From Porticoccus sp950063125 (GTDB taxonomy: Bacteria > Pseudomonadota > Gammaproteobacteria > Pseudomonadales > Porticoccaceae): a stretch of DNA of 64,000 nucleotides. Both the position numbers and the translations under genes were made by a program. Where the stretch lies: NCBI RefSeq assembly GCF_963973895.1, contig NZ_CAXBBF010000002.1. The stretch is one strand, 5' to 3'. The notes below the pieces were generated by a model. It saw nothing but the letters and a program-made list of their open reading frames with translations, searched no databases and was not told the DNA's origin. Every line of letters begins with the position of its first letter. Position 1 is the first letter of the stretch. Of the stretch, positions 43,173 to 51,862 are shown in pieces.

Positions 43173-44146
43173 TAGCCCAGTGCACCGCCACAGCTACTGC
43201 CACTGCCCGCAGTACAGCCGTAGCAGTGGCCGCCAATGGCAATCGGTCGTCCGGACAGATCAGTCTGCAATAGTTCGCGCAAATGTGGTCGACGGTCTGA
43301 GGCAATATGTTCGCTCGGGGCAGACATCGGCATCTCAAGCATCTGGTTGAAATCACAGTCGTAGAGATAGCCCAGCCAGTCCACACTGACGGTATCGCGG
43401 CACATGACCGTTTCCAGATGCTCGCGGTGATAATGGTCCTTCAGCAATTGCATATAGGGTTCGTAGTTACCCCGGGCCAGTAACGTAGCACCGAAGCGAC
43501 TGATCGGCATATTGGTGATGGTAAAAAGTTGATTGAACACGATGCCATGATCTTCAAACAGACGGGTTTTGTATTCCTGTTCAAGCTGTTGTTGCGGAGG
43601 TGGAAGAAATGCGCCGTTGGGGTTGTAAACCAGGTTTAAAGCGAGGCCTGGCTCTCGTCCGTAACCCAGCGTATTCAGCTTTTGCAGCGCCTCTATACTT
43701 TGCTGAAAAACACCCTTGCCGCGCTGCTCGGCAACATTCTGCTCCGTGTAACAGGGCAACGATGCGACTACAGTTACACCCTGGGCTGCCAGGAACTCCG
43801 CCAGATCGGCCTGGTCTGGCTCAAGAAGGATGGTCAGATTACACCGATCAATGACGGTAACACCCTGCTTGACCGCCGCTGATACCAGATGGCGAAAATT
43901 GGGATTCATCTCCGGCGCACCACCGGTCAGATCGAGTGTAGCAATCTGTCGTTCGCGCAATACCCGCAACACCAGCTGGACGGTCTCCCAATCCATCAGT
44001 TCGGTTCGGTTCGGCCCGGCATTGACGTGACAGTGGCTGCAGCTCTGATTGCAGAGATACCCCAAATTCACCTGAAGCGTCGACATACCCCTTCTCTGCA
44101 ACTGGGGGAAATCGGTAGTGAGTAGAAACGGTCGGGTATCTCTCAT
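43172..44146 (-). CDS. arsS: Arsenosugar biosynthesis radical SAM protein ArsS
   Basis: A 324-residue radical SAM enzyme with the cluster motif CNQSCSHC (Cys32, Cys36, Cys39), then LDLTGGAPEMNPNFRHLV and EDHGIVFNQLFTITNMPI. The C-terminus is CYGCTAGSGSSCGGALG, the Cys-rich tail of ArsS; some relatives carry selenocysteine there, but this one reads Cys with no in-frame TGA. In cyanobacteria ArsS works with the methyltransferase ArsM to make the dimethylarsinoyl-adenosyl precursor of arsenosugars. I start at the ATG at 44146, preceded by AGGA; the frame is open 29 codons upstream. ArsM is not in this window. Confidence 0.9.
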   Translation of the reverse strand: MRDTRPFLLTTDFPQLQRRGMSTLQVNLGYLCNQSCSHCHVNAGPNRTELMDWETVQLVLRVLRERQIATLDLTGGAPEMNPNFRHLVSAAVKQGVTVIDRCNLTILLEPDQADLAEFLAAQGVTVVASLPCYTEQNVAEQRGKGVFQQSIEALQKLNTLGYGREPGLALNLVYNPNGAFLPPPQQQLEQEYKTRLFEDHGIVFNQLFTITNMPISRFGATLLARGNYEPYMQLLKDHYHREHLETVMCRDTVSVDWLGYLYDCDFNQMLEMPMSAPSEHIASDRRPHLRELLQTDLSGRPIAIGGHCYGCTAGSGSSCGGALG

Positions 44147-44259
44147 TGTATTATCCTGCGAATATTCGTCTGGTTTGTGACCCTTGCGGGTTTGCACAGA
44201 ACCAGTGTCGGTATGGCGGTAGTTGCCTGCCAAACTGAAAAAATTGGAGTAGCTGTCCT

Positions 44260-44967
44260 ATGTCCACCAAAACCTGTCAATCCGTCGTAGTATTAACCGG
44301 TGCCGGAATCTCCGCTGAATCCGGCATACAGACCTTCCGAACCAGCGATGGGCTCTGGGAGAACCATCGGGTGGAGGATGTTGCCTCACCCGAGGGCTTT
44401 GCCCGTGATCCGGCCACAGTACACCAGTTCTACAATGAACGCAGACGGCAACTGCTGGATCCGGGTATCGTCCCCAACCCGGCCCATATCGCACTGGCTG
44501 AATTTGAACAACGCTTTTCCGGCAACTTCACGCTGGTCACACAGAATATCGACAACCTTCATGAACGGGCCGGTAGCAGCCGTGTTCTGCATATGCATGG
44601 TGAGTTATTGAAAACCCGTTGCAGCGCTACCGGGAACATTTTTGACTGCCACCAGCATACCGCGTCATCGATACCCTGCCCATGCTGCGACAAAATAGCC
44701 ACGCTCCGCCCCCACGTGGTCTGGTTTGGTGAAATGCCACTTTTTATGGATGACATCTACCGGGCTTTACACCAGTGCGACTTGTTTATTGCTATTGGCA
44801 CCTCCGGTCATGTGTATCCGGCTGCCGGGTTCTTTGCCGTCGCCAAAGCTGCCGGGGCACAGGCGGTTGAACTCAACCTGGAGACCTCGGCCAACGGTTC
44901 ACAGTTTGACGAATGCTATCAGGGGCCGGCTTCGATATTGGTTCCCGACTACTTTCGATCGCTGTAA
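44260..44967 (+). CDS. cobB: NAD-dependent protein deacylase (sirtuin, CobB type)
   Basis: A 235-residue class III sirtuin that removes acetyl or succinyl groups from Lys using NAD+. Motifs: LTGAGISAESGIQTFR, TQNIDNLHERAG, the catalytic His113 in LHMHGEL, a zinc site (Cys121, Cys140-Cys143 region), and PHVVWFGEMP. Tyr58 and Arg61 (FYNERRR) match the pair that gives CobB its desuccinylase activity. It is divergent from arsS with 113 bases between the starts and converges on the M14 gene. Confidence 0.93.
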   Translation: MSTKTCQSVVVLTGAGISAESGIQTFRTSDGLWENHRVEDVASPEGFARDPATVHQFYNERRRQLLDPGIVPNPAHIALAEFEQRFSGNFTLVTQNIDNLHERAGSSRVLHMHGELLKTRCSATGNIFDCHQHTASSIPCPCCDKIATLRPHVVWFGEMPLFMDDIYRALHQCDLFIAIGTSGHVYPAAGFFAVAKAAGAQAVELNLETSANGSQFDECYQGPASILVPDYFRSL

Positions 44968-44991
44968 TCCGGAGCTCCAGAAGCAATCGGA

Positions 44992-46068
44992 TCAGGCCAT
45001 CAGGGTCGTTTGCAAGTGGGTATGATCCACCTCTTTGACCGCATAAAAAATACAATCGCTCACCGCTATCAAAGGGTTGGTCGTCACCATAAAAAGCTTC
45101 AGGAAAATTCGCGGGTAAAGCTTGCCATCCCGTGAAACAAAATATTGATCAATGACATCACGGCCACTGGCATCGACCACCCTGAGGCTCTCAATACCCT
45201 GTTTGTTCAGCCAGGCCAGCGGCGAATCCGGACCAACAATGCCGAAGTTTCGCCGGTCGAGGTGGAGCGGCAAAGTAATATCCATATCGGGACAGGGTTC
45301 CTCTGCGTAACACAGACGTCCCGTGGGCTTCAGCTCCATCCTCACCGGGTGTCGATAGATATCCCGCTCCGCCAATTTCACTGAGTCGGGGAGCATCGGC
45401 CTGGCGAGCTCTGCTTCCATCATAAATCGTTTTAATCCCTGTCGGGCAATCGTGTCTGAAAGCGCCTGCGCAGCGCCGCCACACTCGATCGTCACCACCG
45501 GACAATTGAGGTCTCGTGACTCCATCAACGCACCCAGACGGATATCGGTAATAATGAGCCGATGGGTAAAGAGGATGGCGATATCCATATGTATGGGTTG
45601 CTCTTCCACAGCGACCGCAAAAGCGGGTCCATCACCGGAAGTATTGTGGAGATCGATAACGGCCTCGGGTCTCACCCGGCGAATGATATCCAGCAACTCA
45701 GCAGCCAACATCGCCTGCGCATCTGTGTAGGGGGGAGCAAACAGCCGATTCATGTCACGCTGATCTGGCAAATAGCGGTGACTGAACTGCGGTTCAGTCA
45801 ATGCCGCCTCGACCGAGACAATGGCCAGATAGGTATCCACCTCCGGTTCAAAGCCCTCGCGCAACAATTGGTGGATCGCTTTCAAACCCGAGGGTTCATT
45901 GCCGTGCAGCAGGGTGACAACAAAACGGCAACGGCGGTTATCGCGACCATCCAGCTTGATCACCGCTGGCCCGCCAAGCTGAACCAGAAAATCGGTAACG
46001 GATGCGGGCACATCTTCTGCCGAGGGCTTCTGGAGCATTCTGAAGGCCTTGCCAAACTGCATATTCAT
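44992..46068 (-). CDS. M14-type zinc amidohydrolase (succinylglutamate desuccinylase/aspartoacylase family)
   Basis: A 358-residue zinc-dependent deacylase. The metal ligands are in LLHGNEPSG (His55, Glu58) and IDLHNTSG (His141), the catalytic Glu195 is in VTIECGG, and the substrate-binding pair is in DMNRLF (Asn107, Arg108). This is the AstE/aspartoacylase pattern; the actual substrate is unknown. The gene overlaps the GCS2-family ligase by 4 bases, so the two are probably made together, and the pair may form and cleave the same type of amide. No arginine-succinyltransferase genes are near, which argues against AstE itself. Confidence 0.83.
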   Translation of the reverse strand: MNMQFGKAFRMLQKPSAEDVPASVTDFLVQLGGPAVIKLDGRDNRRCRFVVTLLHGNEPSGLKAIHQLLREGFEPEVDTYLAIVSVEAALTEPQFSHRYLPDQRDMNRLFAPPYTDAQAMLAAELLDIIRRVRPEAVIDLHNTSGDGPAFAVAVEEQPIHMDIAILFTHRLIITDIRLGALMESRDLNCPVVTIECGGAAQALSDTIARQGLKRFMMEAELARPMLPDSVKLAERDIYRHPVRMELKPTGRLCYAEEPCPDMDITLPLHLDRRNFGIVGPDSPLAWLNKQGIESLRVVDASGRDVIDQYFVSRDGKLYPRIFLKLFMVTTNPLIAVSDCIFYAVKEVDHTHLQTTLMA

Positions 46069-47567
46069 GCCTCTGCCTGCTCAATATCAGTCCACCGGGA
46101 TACCGGGATATTGGCTATTGAACGCGTCTGGTAAGCGGCCAATAGCTGTCGGCAAACCTCCTTCCGGTTCATGCCGGTTGACATCAATTGATTGAATTGA
46201 GCCAACTGCCAGCTCGCACCATTAGTCCCGGTTGATAATCTGTCCTCGATGACTTTGAGCCACTTCCGACGTTCTTTTTCATCGACCCCAATACCGGCCA
46301 AACCCCGCTCTGCAGTGGGTAACAACTGCTCTAATACACTGACCAGTGATTGCTCCTGCAAACCGTTCTGTCGCGCATTCGGCCATAGTACCTGGGCCTG
46401 TAGACCATCCCGGGCCGCCCGGTAAAAGTTCTCCTCGGCATAGCTAAACGGCAACGCCGACAACAAGGGTTCCAGCTGATCGGCCAGCCCTTCGGCAAGC
46501 CCGATAAACAGCGCCACATTTGCCGCCATGTCCAGTGGCGTAGGTCCTGCTGGCAATGATCGCATCTCTATCCTCACATGAGCGTCGCCCTCGGGATCAA
46601 AAATTGGCCGGTTCCAGGACCAGATGGTTCCATCATGCAAACAAAGCTCATCAAGCAGCGGCATGCCACCACCTGCCACCACGGCCCGGGGATCTTCCGC
46701 ACTGACCAGCGGCATCAGAGGTTTGTAAAGTTGCACGGTTTCCCGGAACAATTCCAGTGCATTGCCCCGCAACCAGCCGTGACCAAAGCTGACTCGGGCC
46801 GGCTTGCTCCAGCCATCAGGCCCGCCTTCAGGGTCATCAATGGATTGCCTGAACAAGGGTACCCGGGTTTCGTGCCAGAGACGATGCCCCAGTAACAGTG
46901 GCGAGTTGGCGGCGACACCAACCATCAATGGGGTAACCAGCTGAATGGCGTTCCACAGCATGCCAAACCGGGCGGGGTCAGTGCGGTAGTGCAACTGAAA
47001 AGACGTGCAGGCGCCCTCCAGTGTCACATCACCGTGGACCAGATGAATAGGGTCGGGGCCATCGATATTGATGCCGAAAACATCCGTTCGCGATTGCCGG
47101 ATGGCCTCAGCGAGAACTTGATAACGTGGCGTATCAGTCATCACAGCTTCGCCGAAGTGGTCGGGCCCCAGGGTGGGCAGAATACCGATGGGTACGACGT
47201 CACTCCCCTCTTTATCCAGCAGAGACCGTAAATCCGCCAGGGTTTCCAGCATTTGCTGCTCGATGGCAGTAAACGGCTGGCCAGCAGCAAACACCGGGGA
47301 CAGATTAAATTCGAGATTGTAGCGGTTCAGTTCAAGGGTCAACCTGGGATCGTTGCTTTGCGCCTGAACCTCCAGATTACGCAATAGCGGCCCACCTCGC
47401 CCGTCGACCAGATACAACTCCAGTTCTGCGCCAATACTGGCGCGTCCCTGGCCAAACCCCGGCCGGGCCAAAAGACTATCCAGCGCTTCGAGGCAATGAT
47501 GCAATTTTTCTTCAAACCGCTTGAAGTCAGCAGGCGTGAAGCTGGTTTTATCGATGGATTGCCCCAT
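46065..47567 (-). CDS. Glutamate-cysteine ligase-like protein (GCS2 family)
   Basis: A 500-residue ATP-dependent carboxylate-amine ligase-like protein. Family features are GAELELYLVDGRGGPLL at the N-terminus, LELNRYNLEFNLSP (the metal-binding Glu region), CTSFQLHYRTDP, and ARVSFGHGWLRGNALELF. It is longer than YbdK (about 370) and unlike E. coli GshA, so it is not a clear glutathione-pathway enzyme. The overlap with the downstream M14 deacylase suggests a common product, probably a gamma-glutamyl or similar amide; that is inference. Confidence 0.8.
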   Translation of the reverse strand: MGQSIDKTSFTPADFKRFEEKLHHCLEALDSLLARPGFGQGRASIGAELELYLVDGRGGPLLRNLEVQAQSNDPRLTLELNRYNLEFNLSPVFAAGQPFTAIEQQMLETLADLRSLLDKEGSDVVPIGILPTLGPDHFGEAVMTDTPRYQVLAEAIRQSRTDVFGINIDGPDPIHLVHGDVTLEGACTSFQLHYRTDPARFGMLWNAIQLVTPLMVGVAANSPLLLGHRLWHETRVPLFRQSIDDPEGGPDGWSKPARVSFGHGWLRGNALELFRETVQLYKPLMPLVSAEDPRAVVAGGGMPLLDELCLHDGTIWSWNRPIFDPEGDAHVRIEMRSLPAGPTPLDMAANVALFIGLAEGLADQLEPLLSALPFSYAEENFYRAARDGLQAQVLWPNARQNGLQEQSLVSVLEQLLPTAERGLAGIGVDEKERRKWLKVIEDRLSTGTNGASWQLAQFNQLMSTGMNRKEVCRQLLAAYQTRSIANIPVSRWTDIEQAEA

Positions 47568-47623
47568 GAGCCATACCCTTTTTCTCCCGGCTGACCGGTT
47601 TTAACTATGACATCGCTGTGGTG

Positions 47624-49156
47624 TCATTGATCAATATTTCCCGGGGGAAACAACCTGGCGCCCATCTGTTCCGAAGGATAAAGACTTTCAAGGCTTTCCG
47701 AACGCCCGGAACTGGTAGCCACTCTGGCGTGATGGCGGCGCAACTGGCGGGGCTCAAAAACACCACAGGAATGGGCAATCATACCGACATCGTAGGTCAT
47801 GTTTGCCACATAATTTGCCACCCGCTCGGATTTCAGGGTAGGATCCAGCCCCCGCTGTAATCTTGGATCATGGGTCGTGACACCGGTGGGGCAGGTATTT
47901 TTATTGCACTGCATGGCTTGAATACAACCGAGTGAAAACATGAAACCACGCCCGGTGTTAACAAAATCCGCGCCCATACAGAGCGCCCAGGCCACACCGG
48001 AGGGCACAATCAGTTTTCCCGATGCAATCACCTTGATTCGCTCTTTGAGACCGTAGCCATGCAACAGGTCAACGACTGCCGGAAGGCTCTCGCGGATGGG
48101 TAGCCCCATATAATCCATCAATGCCTGAGGCGCAGCACCTGATCCACCCTCTGCACCGTCGATCGTTATAAAGTCGGGGGCCGATTCAATGCCCCTTGCC
48201 AGTATCAGTTTGAAGAGATCTTCCAGCCAGATGGTATCGCCAATGACCGTTTTGAATCCTACGGGCTTTCCCGTAACCCTGCGCACCTGTTCAATCATAT
48301 CCAGCAGGCTCCCGGCATTGGTGATTTCCAGGTGCCGGTTGGGACTGATTGCATCCTCACCCACCGAAATGGCCCTAATCAGGGCAATCTCTTCAGTGAC
48401 CTTAGCCCCGGGCAGAATACCGCCCTTACCCGGCTTGGCACCCTGACTGAGCTTGATCTCAAACATTTTGACCTGCGAATGTGTGGCAATTCCGGCCAAC
48501 CGTTCTTCGCTGAGCCGACCCTGTTCGTCCCGAACACCAAATTTGGCGGTGCCAATCTGAAAAACAATATCGCAGCCGCCCTCAAGGTGGTAGGACGACA
48601 AGCCACCTTCGCCAGTATTTAACCAGCAACCGGCTTTGGCCGCGCCTCGGGATAGCGCCTGCAATGCCGGCCTGGACAGCGCACCGTAACTCATACCGGA
48701 AATATTCAGAATGGAAGCCGTTGTGAAAGGGGTTTCACAATAGGGGCCAATGGTGATGGGGCTGGGCGCCACCGCATCCTCACCACGGGTGGGATAGGCG
48801 CAGTTGACAAAAAATACCGACCCGAGTGGGCGCAGGTCACGGGTTGAACCGAAGGCCAGCGTTCTATCCACATCCTTGGCCGCCCGGTAGACCCAGGCGC
48901 GCTCTGCCCGATTGAAGGGCATTTCCTCGCGGTCCATGGCATAGAAATACTGGCGGAGAAATTCGCCCATGTGTTCAAACAGGTAGCGAAAACGACCGAC
49001 AACGGGGTAGTTTCGCCGAACGGCGTGTTTGGTCTGGGTAATATCGATGATATAGAAGACAACCAGCGTGAGGATTACCAGACCAAAAGTAAGTACAAAA
49101 ATGACGGCCAGAGAATTTAGCGTAAAGTAAACCCAACCTGACGTGACTGATTCCAT
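47624..49156 (-). CDS. FMN-dependent glutamate-synthase-like protein with membrane anchor
   Basis: A 510-residue protein with an N-terminal membrane segment (about 14-38) followed by the FMN-binding synthase domain of the GltB type: NISGMSYGALSRPALQALSRG, LSQGAKPGKGGILPG, TIDGAEGGSGAAPQALMDYMG, and the iron-sulfur-binding CIQAMQCNKNTCPTGVTTHDP. It lacks the amidotransferase and C-terminal beta-helix domains of full glutamate synthase. Such single-domain forms are common in bacteria; electron donor and product are unknown. It is read before the GCS2 gene, 56 bases away. Confidence 0.87.
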   Translation of the reverse strand: MESVTSGWVYFTLNSLAVIFVLTFGLVILTLVVFYIIDITQTKHAVRRNYPVVGRFRYLFEHMGEFLRQYFYAMDREEMPFNRAERAWVYRAAKDVDRTLAFGSTRDLRPLGSVFFVNCAYPTRGEDAVAPSPITIGPYCETPFTTASILNISGMSYGALSRPALQALSRGAAKAGCWLNTGEGGLSSYHLEGGCDIVFQIGTAKFGVRDEQGRLSEERLAGIATHSQVKMFEIKLSQGAKPGKGGILPGAKVTEEIALIRAISVGEDAISPNRHLEITNAGSLLDMIEQVRRVTGKPVGFKTVIGDTIWLEDLFKLILARGIESAPDFITIDGAEGGSGAAPQALMDYMGLPIRESLPAVVDLLHGYGLKERIKVIASGKLIVPSGVAWALCMGADFVNTGRGFMFSLGCIQAMQCNKNTCPTGVTTHDPRLQRGLDPTLKSERVANYVANMTYDVGMIAHSCGVFEPRQLRRHHARVATSSGRSESLESLYPSEQMGARLFPPGNIDQ

Positions 49157-49331
49157 ATTTTATTTTGACCTGTTTTTAATGATAGGTAAGATTCCGGAGA
49201 TTAAAATAATCTCACTGATCTGACCATGTTACGCTGGTAGAAACAACTATCCAGTTGACCTGATCAGTGGCCTGCGGGGCAAAAACTGATCATAATTCCG
49301 GCCCCGCACACCATCACATCAGCCCGAACTT

Positions 49332-49886
49332 ATGCCCAAAAAGATTTTACGCCGCTTTCTGCCGGATCCACACAAGATCCTTCACGTGCGTCCTATCCGC
49401 TGGATGGGACCCCTGCTGAAAGACCCCAACCTGTTTCATATCAACCGTGCCTCGATTTCAACATCTTTTTTCATCGGGCTATTTTGTGCTTTCCTGCCGA
49501 TTCCCGGACAAACACTGGTGGCGGTGCTGCTGGCATTGATATTCCGCAGTAATTTGCCTCTGGCGGTGGCACTGATCTGGATCAGCAACCCGCTGACGAT
49601 CACCCCGATGTTCCTGTTTGCCTACAGTGTGGGCACCTGGCTACTGGGTCAAAGAGAATCTCACCTTGTCATTGAGCTCAGCTGGGACTGGGCAGTTGCA
49701 CAGGGCAGTAGAATTTGGCTGCCACTACTGACCGGCAGCCTGGTCTGCGGGTTGCTCAGTGGCATCATGGGCTACCTGACCATTTTTAACCTGTGGCGGT
49801 GGCAGGTGATCAAAAACTGGGGCATTCGCAGAAAAAAACGCCAGGGACATGCGGCCGCACTATTAAACCAGAGGGATAAACCCTAA
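49332..49886 (+). CDS. DUF2062 membrane protein
   Basis: A 184-residue protein with an N-terminal KILRRFLPDPHKI and two or three membrane segments: SFFIGLFCAFLPIPGQTLVAVLLALIF, LPLAVALIWISNPLTITPMFLFAYSVG and a later GSLVCGLLSGIMGYLTIF. The IPGQTLVA and SNPLTITPMF motifs define DUF2062. Members are conserved in gammaproteobacteria with no proven role. It converges on lolE (14 bases between stops). Confidence 0.85.
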   Translation: MPKKILRRFLPDPHKILHVRPIRWMGPLLKDPNLFHINRASISTSFFIGLFCAFLPIPGQTLVAVLLALIFRSNLPLAVALIWISNPLTITPMFLFAYSVGTWLLGQRESHLVIELSWDWAVAQGSRIWLPLLTGSLVCGLLSGIMGYLTIFNLWRWQVIKNWGIRRKKRQGHAAALLNQRDKP

Positions 49887-49900
49887 CCGATAACAAGCGA

Positions 49901-51136
49901 TTACTCGTATCTCAGAACATCTGCAGGGCGAGTATTGGCAGCACGGATAGCCGGGTAAAGAGTCGCCAGAAAATTCAATGCTAAAGCCACCGCGACAATC
50001 ATTCCCACATCATTCCAGAGCAGCGCCGAGGGGAGGTAGTCAAGTGGGTAGATTTCCGAGTTGAGTAACGGGCGACCCATCAACAACTCAATCCACCGGG
50101 CTGCGGCCGTCACATTCAAGGCCCCCACCACACCCAGCAGCACACCCAGCAGGGTGCCAAACAAACCAATCAGCGCACCCTGTGTGAGGAAGATTGCAAC
50201 AATCTCATGCCGGACAAACCCCTGTGTTTTGAGAATCGCGATCTCGGCACGCTTGTCGATCACAGTCATCATCAACATTGAGATGACATTGAAAACAGCG
50301 ATGGCAATGATCAGAAAAACCAGCAGGGAAACCAGATTGCGAGACATTTTTATGGCTTGATAGAGATTGCCATGGGTCTGTATCCAATCGGAGAACCGGT
50401 AACCGGACGGCAGCACTTGCAGCAGTGCATAACCGGTCTGGCGCGCCTCAAAAACATCGGCCACCCGCACCTGCAACCCCTGGGCCAGACCCGTATGTCC
50501 CGCCAGCCTGGAGGCTGTTTCAAGCTTGGCCAACACCAGGCTCTGGTCAGCCGCCGTACGGGTATCGAAGGTACCCAACAAGGTAAACGTCGACACCTTG
50601 GGGGCCTGCTGGAGCCCGTTACCTCCGGAGGCAGGCACCAGCAATGTCACCCGGTCGCCCACTGACAACGACAGTTTGTTGGCAATCTCACCCGCCATCA
50701 AAAGGCCATTGGAATGAACAGCCAGCTGGCCCATCAGTTCCGCAGAGACAAACATACCCATGAACGGATCGGCCAGGGATGGCTCTAACCCCATCACTTC
50801 CACTGGTCTGGTTTTGCCACGAGACGTCAGCATGCCCTCCAGCCGGGTAAACGGCATCACGGCGCGGACATTCGGCTGCTGCTCCAGAATATCGCGCAAC
50901 TTGCCGCTCTGCTGAACACCATCCTCGTTAAACAATCGTATGTGGGGCACCGCTGCGAGGATGCGAGATTCCATTTCCCGATCAAATCCGTTCATCACTG
51001 ACATCACCACCACCAGCAGGGCAACGCCCATCACCAGGCCCAGGATGGCCAACAGTGAAATAAACGACACCATCCGGTTGCCAGCACCAGAGGTAAAATT
51101 ACGCAATCCGATAAAGACGGTTAAGGGTCTGAACAC
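49901..51136 (-). CDS. lolE: Lipoprotein-releasing permease LolE
   Basis: LolE is one of two FtsX-fold membrane subunits that extract outer-membrane lipoproteins from the inner membrane and pass them to LolA. The 411-residue protein has one N-terminal helix (LLAILGLVMGVALLVVVMSVMNGFD), a large periplasmic domain and three C-terminal helices (LVFLIIAIAVFNVISMLMMTV and following), ending with PAIRAANTRPADVLRYE. It is third in the lolC-lolD-lolE order, 6 bases after lolD; LolC and LolE are assigned by this order and are otherwise alike. Confidence 0.92.
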   Translation of the reverse strand: MFRPLTVFIGLRNFTSGAGNRMVSFISLLAILGLVMGVALLVVVMSVMNGFDREMESRILAAVPHIRLFNEDGVQQSGKLRDILEQQPNVRAVMPFTRLEGMLTSRGKTRPVEVMGLEPSLADPFMGMFVSAELMGQLAVHSNGLLMAGEIANKLSLSVGDRVTLLVPASGGNGLQQAPKVSTFTLLGTFDTRTAADQSLVLAKLETASRLAGHTGLAQGLQVRVADVFEARQTGYALLQVLPSGYRFSDWIQTHGNLYQAIKMSRNLVSLLVFLIIAIAVFNVISMLMMTVIDKRAEIAILKTQGFVRHEIVAIFLTQGALIGLFGTLLGVLLGVVGALNVTAAARWIELLMGRPLLNSEIYPLDYLPSALLWNDVGMIVAVALALNFLATLYPAIRAANTRPADVLRYE

Positions 51137-51142
51137 GGCCGG

Positions 51143-51862
51143 CTACAACCCTTGACCCATAGAACGCGATTCAGTGACATCGGTCAGACAGCCCTCCGTA
51201 AGGGAGAGCACCCGGTCCATCCGGGCCGCGACCTGCGCATCATGAGTGACCACCACAAAACTGATCGCCAACTCACGATTTAATGACATCAGAAGCGCCA
51301 GCACCGTTTCTGCTGTGACAGGGTCAAGGTTGCCGGTCGGTTCATCCATCAACACACAGGCCGGTTTTCTCACCAGCGCCCGGGCAATGGCGACCCTCTG
51401 CCGTTCACCACCGGACAGCTCAGAGGGTTTATGATCGCAACGTGCACCCAGGCCAACCCGGTCGAGCATTTCCCGGGCCTGCGCCTTCGCTTCGGCCACC
51501 GGTGTTTTTGCCACCAGCAGCGGCATGGCGACATTTTCAAGTGCGCTGAACTCGCCCAGCAGATGATGAAACTGGTAGACAAACCCCAGGTGCTGATTGC
51601 GCCAGCGAGCCCGCTTCGATTCGTTCATTGGCTTCAACGCCGCTCCCATCACATTGACGGAGCCCTCGTCCGGGTCATCCAGTCCACCCAGCAGGTTCAA
51701 CAGGGTGGTCTTTCCGGAACCTGATGTTCCGATGATCGCAATTCTCTCGCCACTGTGAACCTCCAGTGACAACCCCTTCAACACATCAATCCGTTCTACT
51801 CCCTGACGGTAGTGTCTGGCGAGGTTGTCGCAGTACATCACTGCGGTTGAATCAGTGGTCAT
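51143..51862 (-). CDS. lolD: Lipoprotein-releasing ATPase LolD
   Basis: ABC ATPase of 239 residues. Walker A is IIGTSGSGKTTLLNLLGGLD, the signature LSGGERQRVAIARALV, Walker B CVLMDEPTGNLD, and the LolD-type segment NQHLGFVYQFHHLLGEFSALENVAMP. It overlaps lolC by 11 bases and drives LolCE. Confidence 0.95.
   Translation of the reverse strand: MTTDSTAVMYCDNLARHYRQGVERIDVLKGLSLEVHSGERIAIIGTSGSGKTTLLNLLGGLDDPDEGSVNVMGAALKPMNESKRARWRNQHLGFVYQFHHLLGEFSALENVAMPLLVAKTPVAEAKAQAREMLDRVGLGARCDHKPSELSGGERQRVAIARALVRKPACVLMDEPTGNLDPVTAETVLALLMSLNRELAISFVVVTHDAQVAARMDRVLSLTEGCLTDVTESRSMGQGL

Noticed and set aside
43172..43250. Selenocysteine in the ArsS tail
   Set aside because: Relatives can have it, but the tail here reads Cys codons and the frame has no in-frame TGA before the final stop; no SECIS-like stem was recognised.
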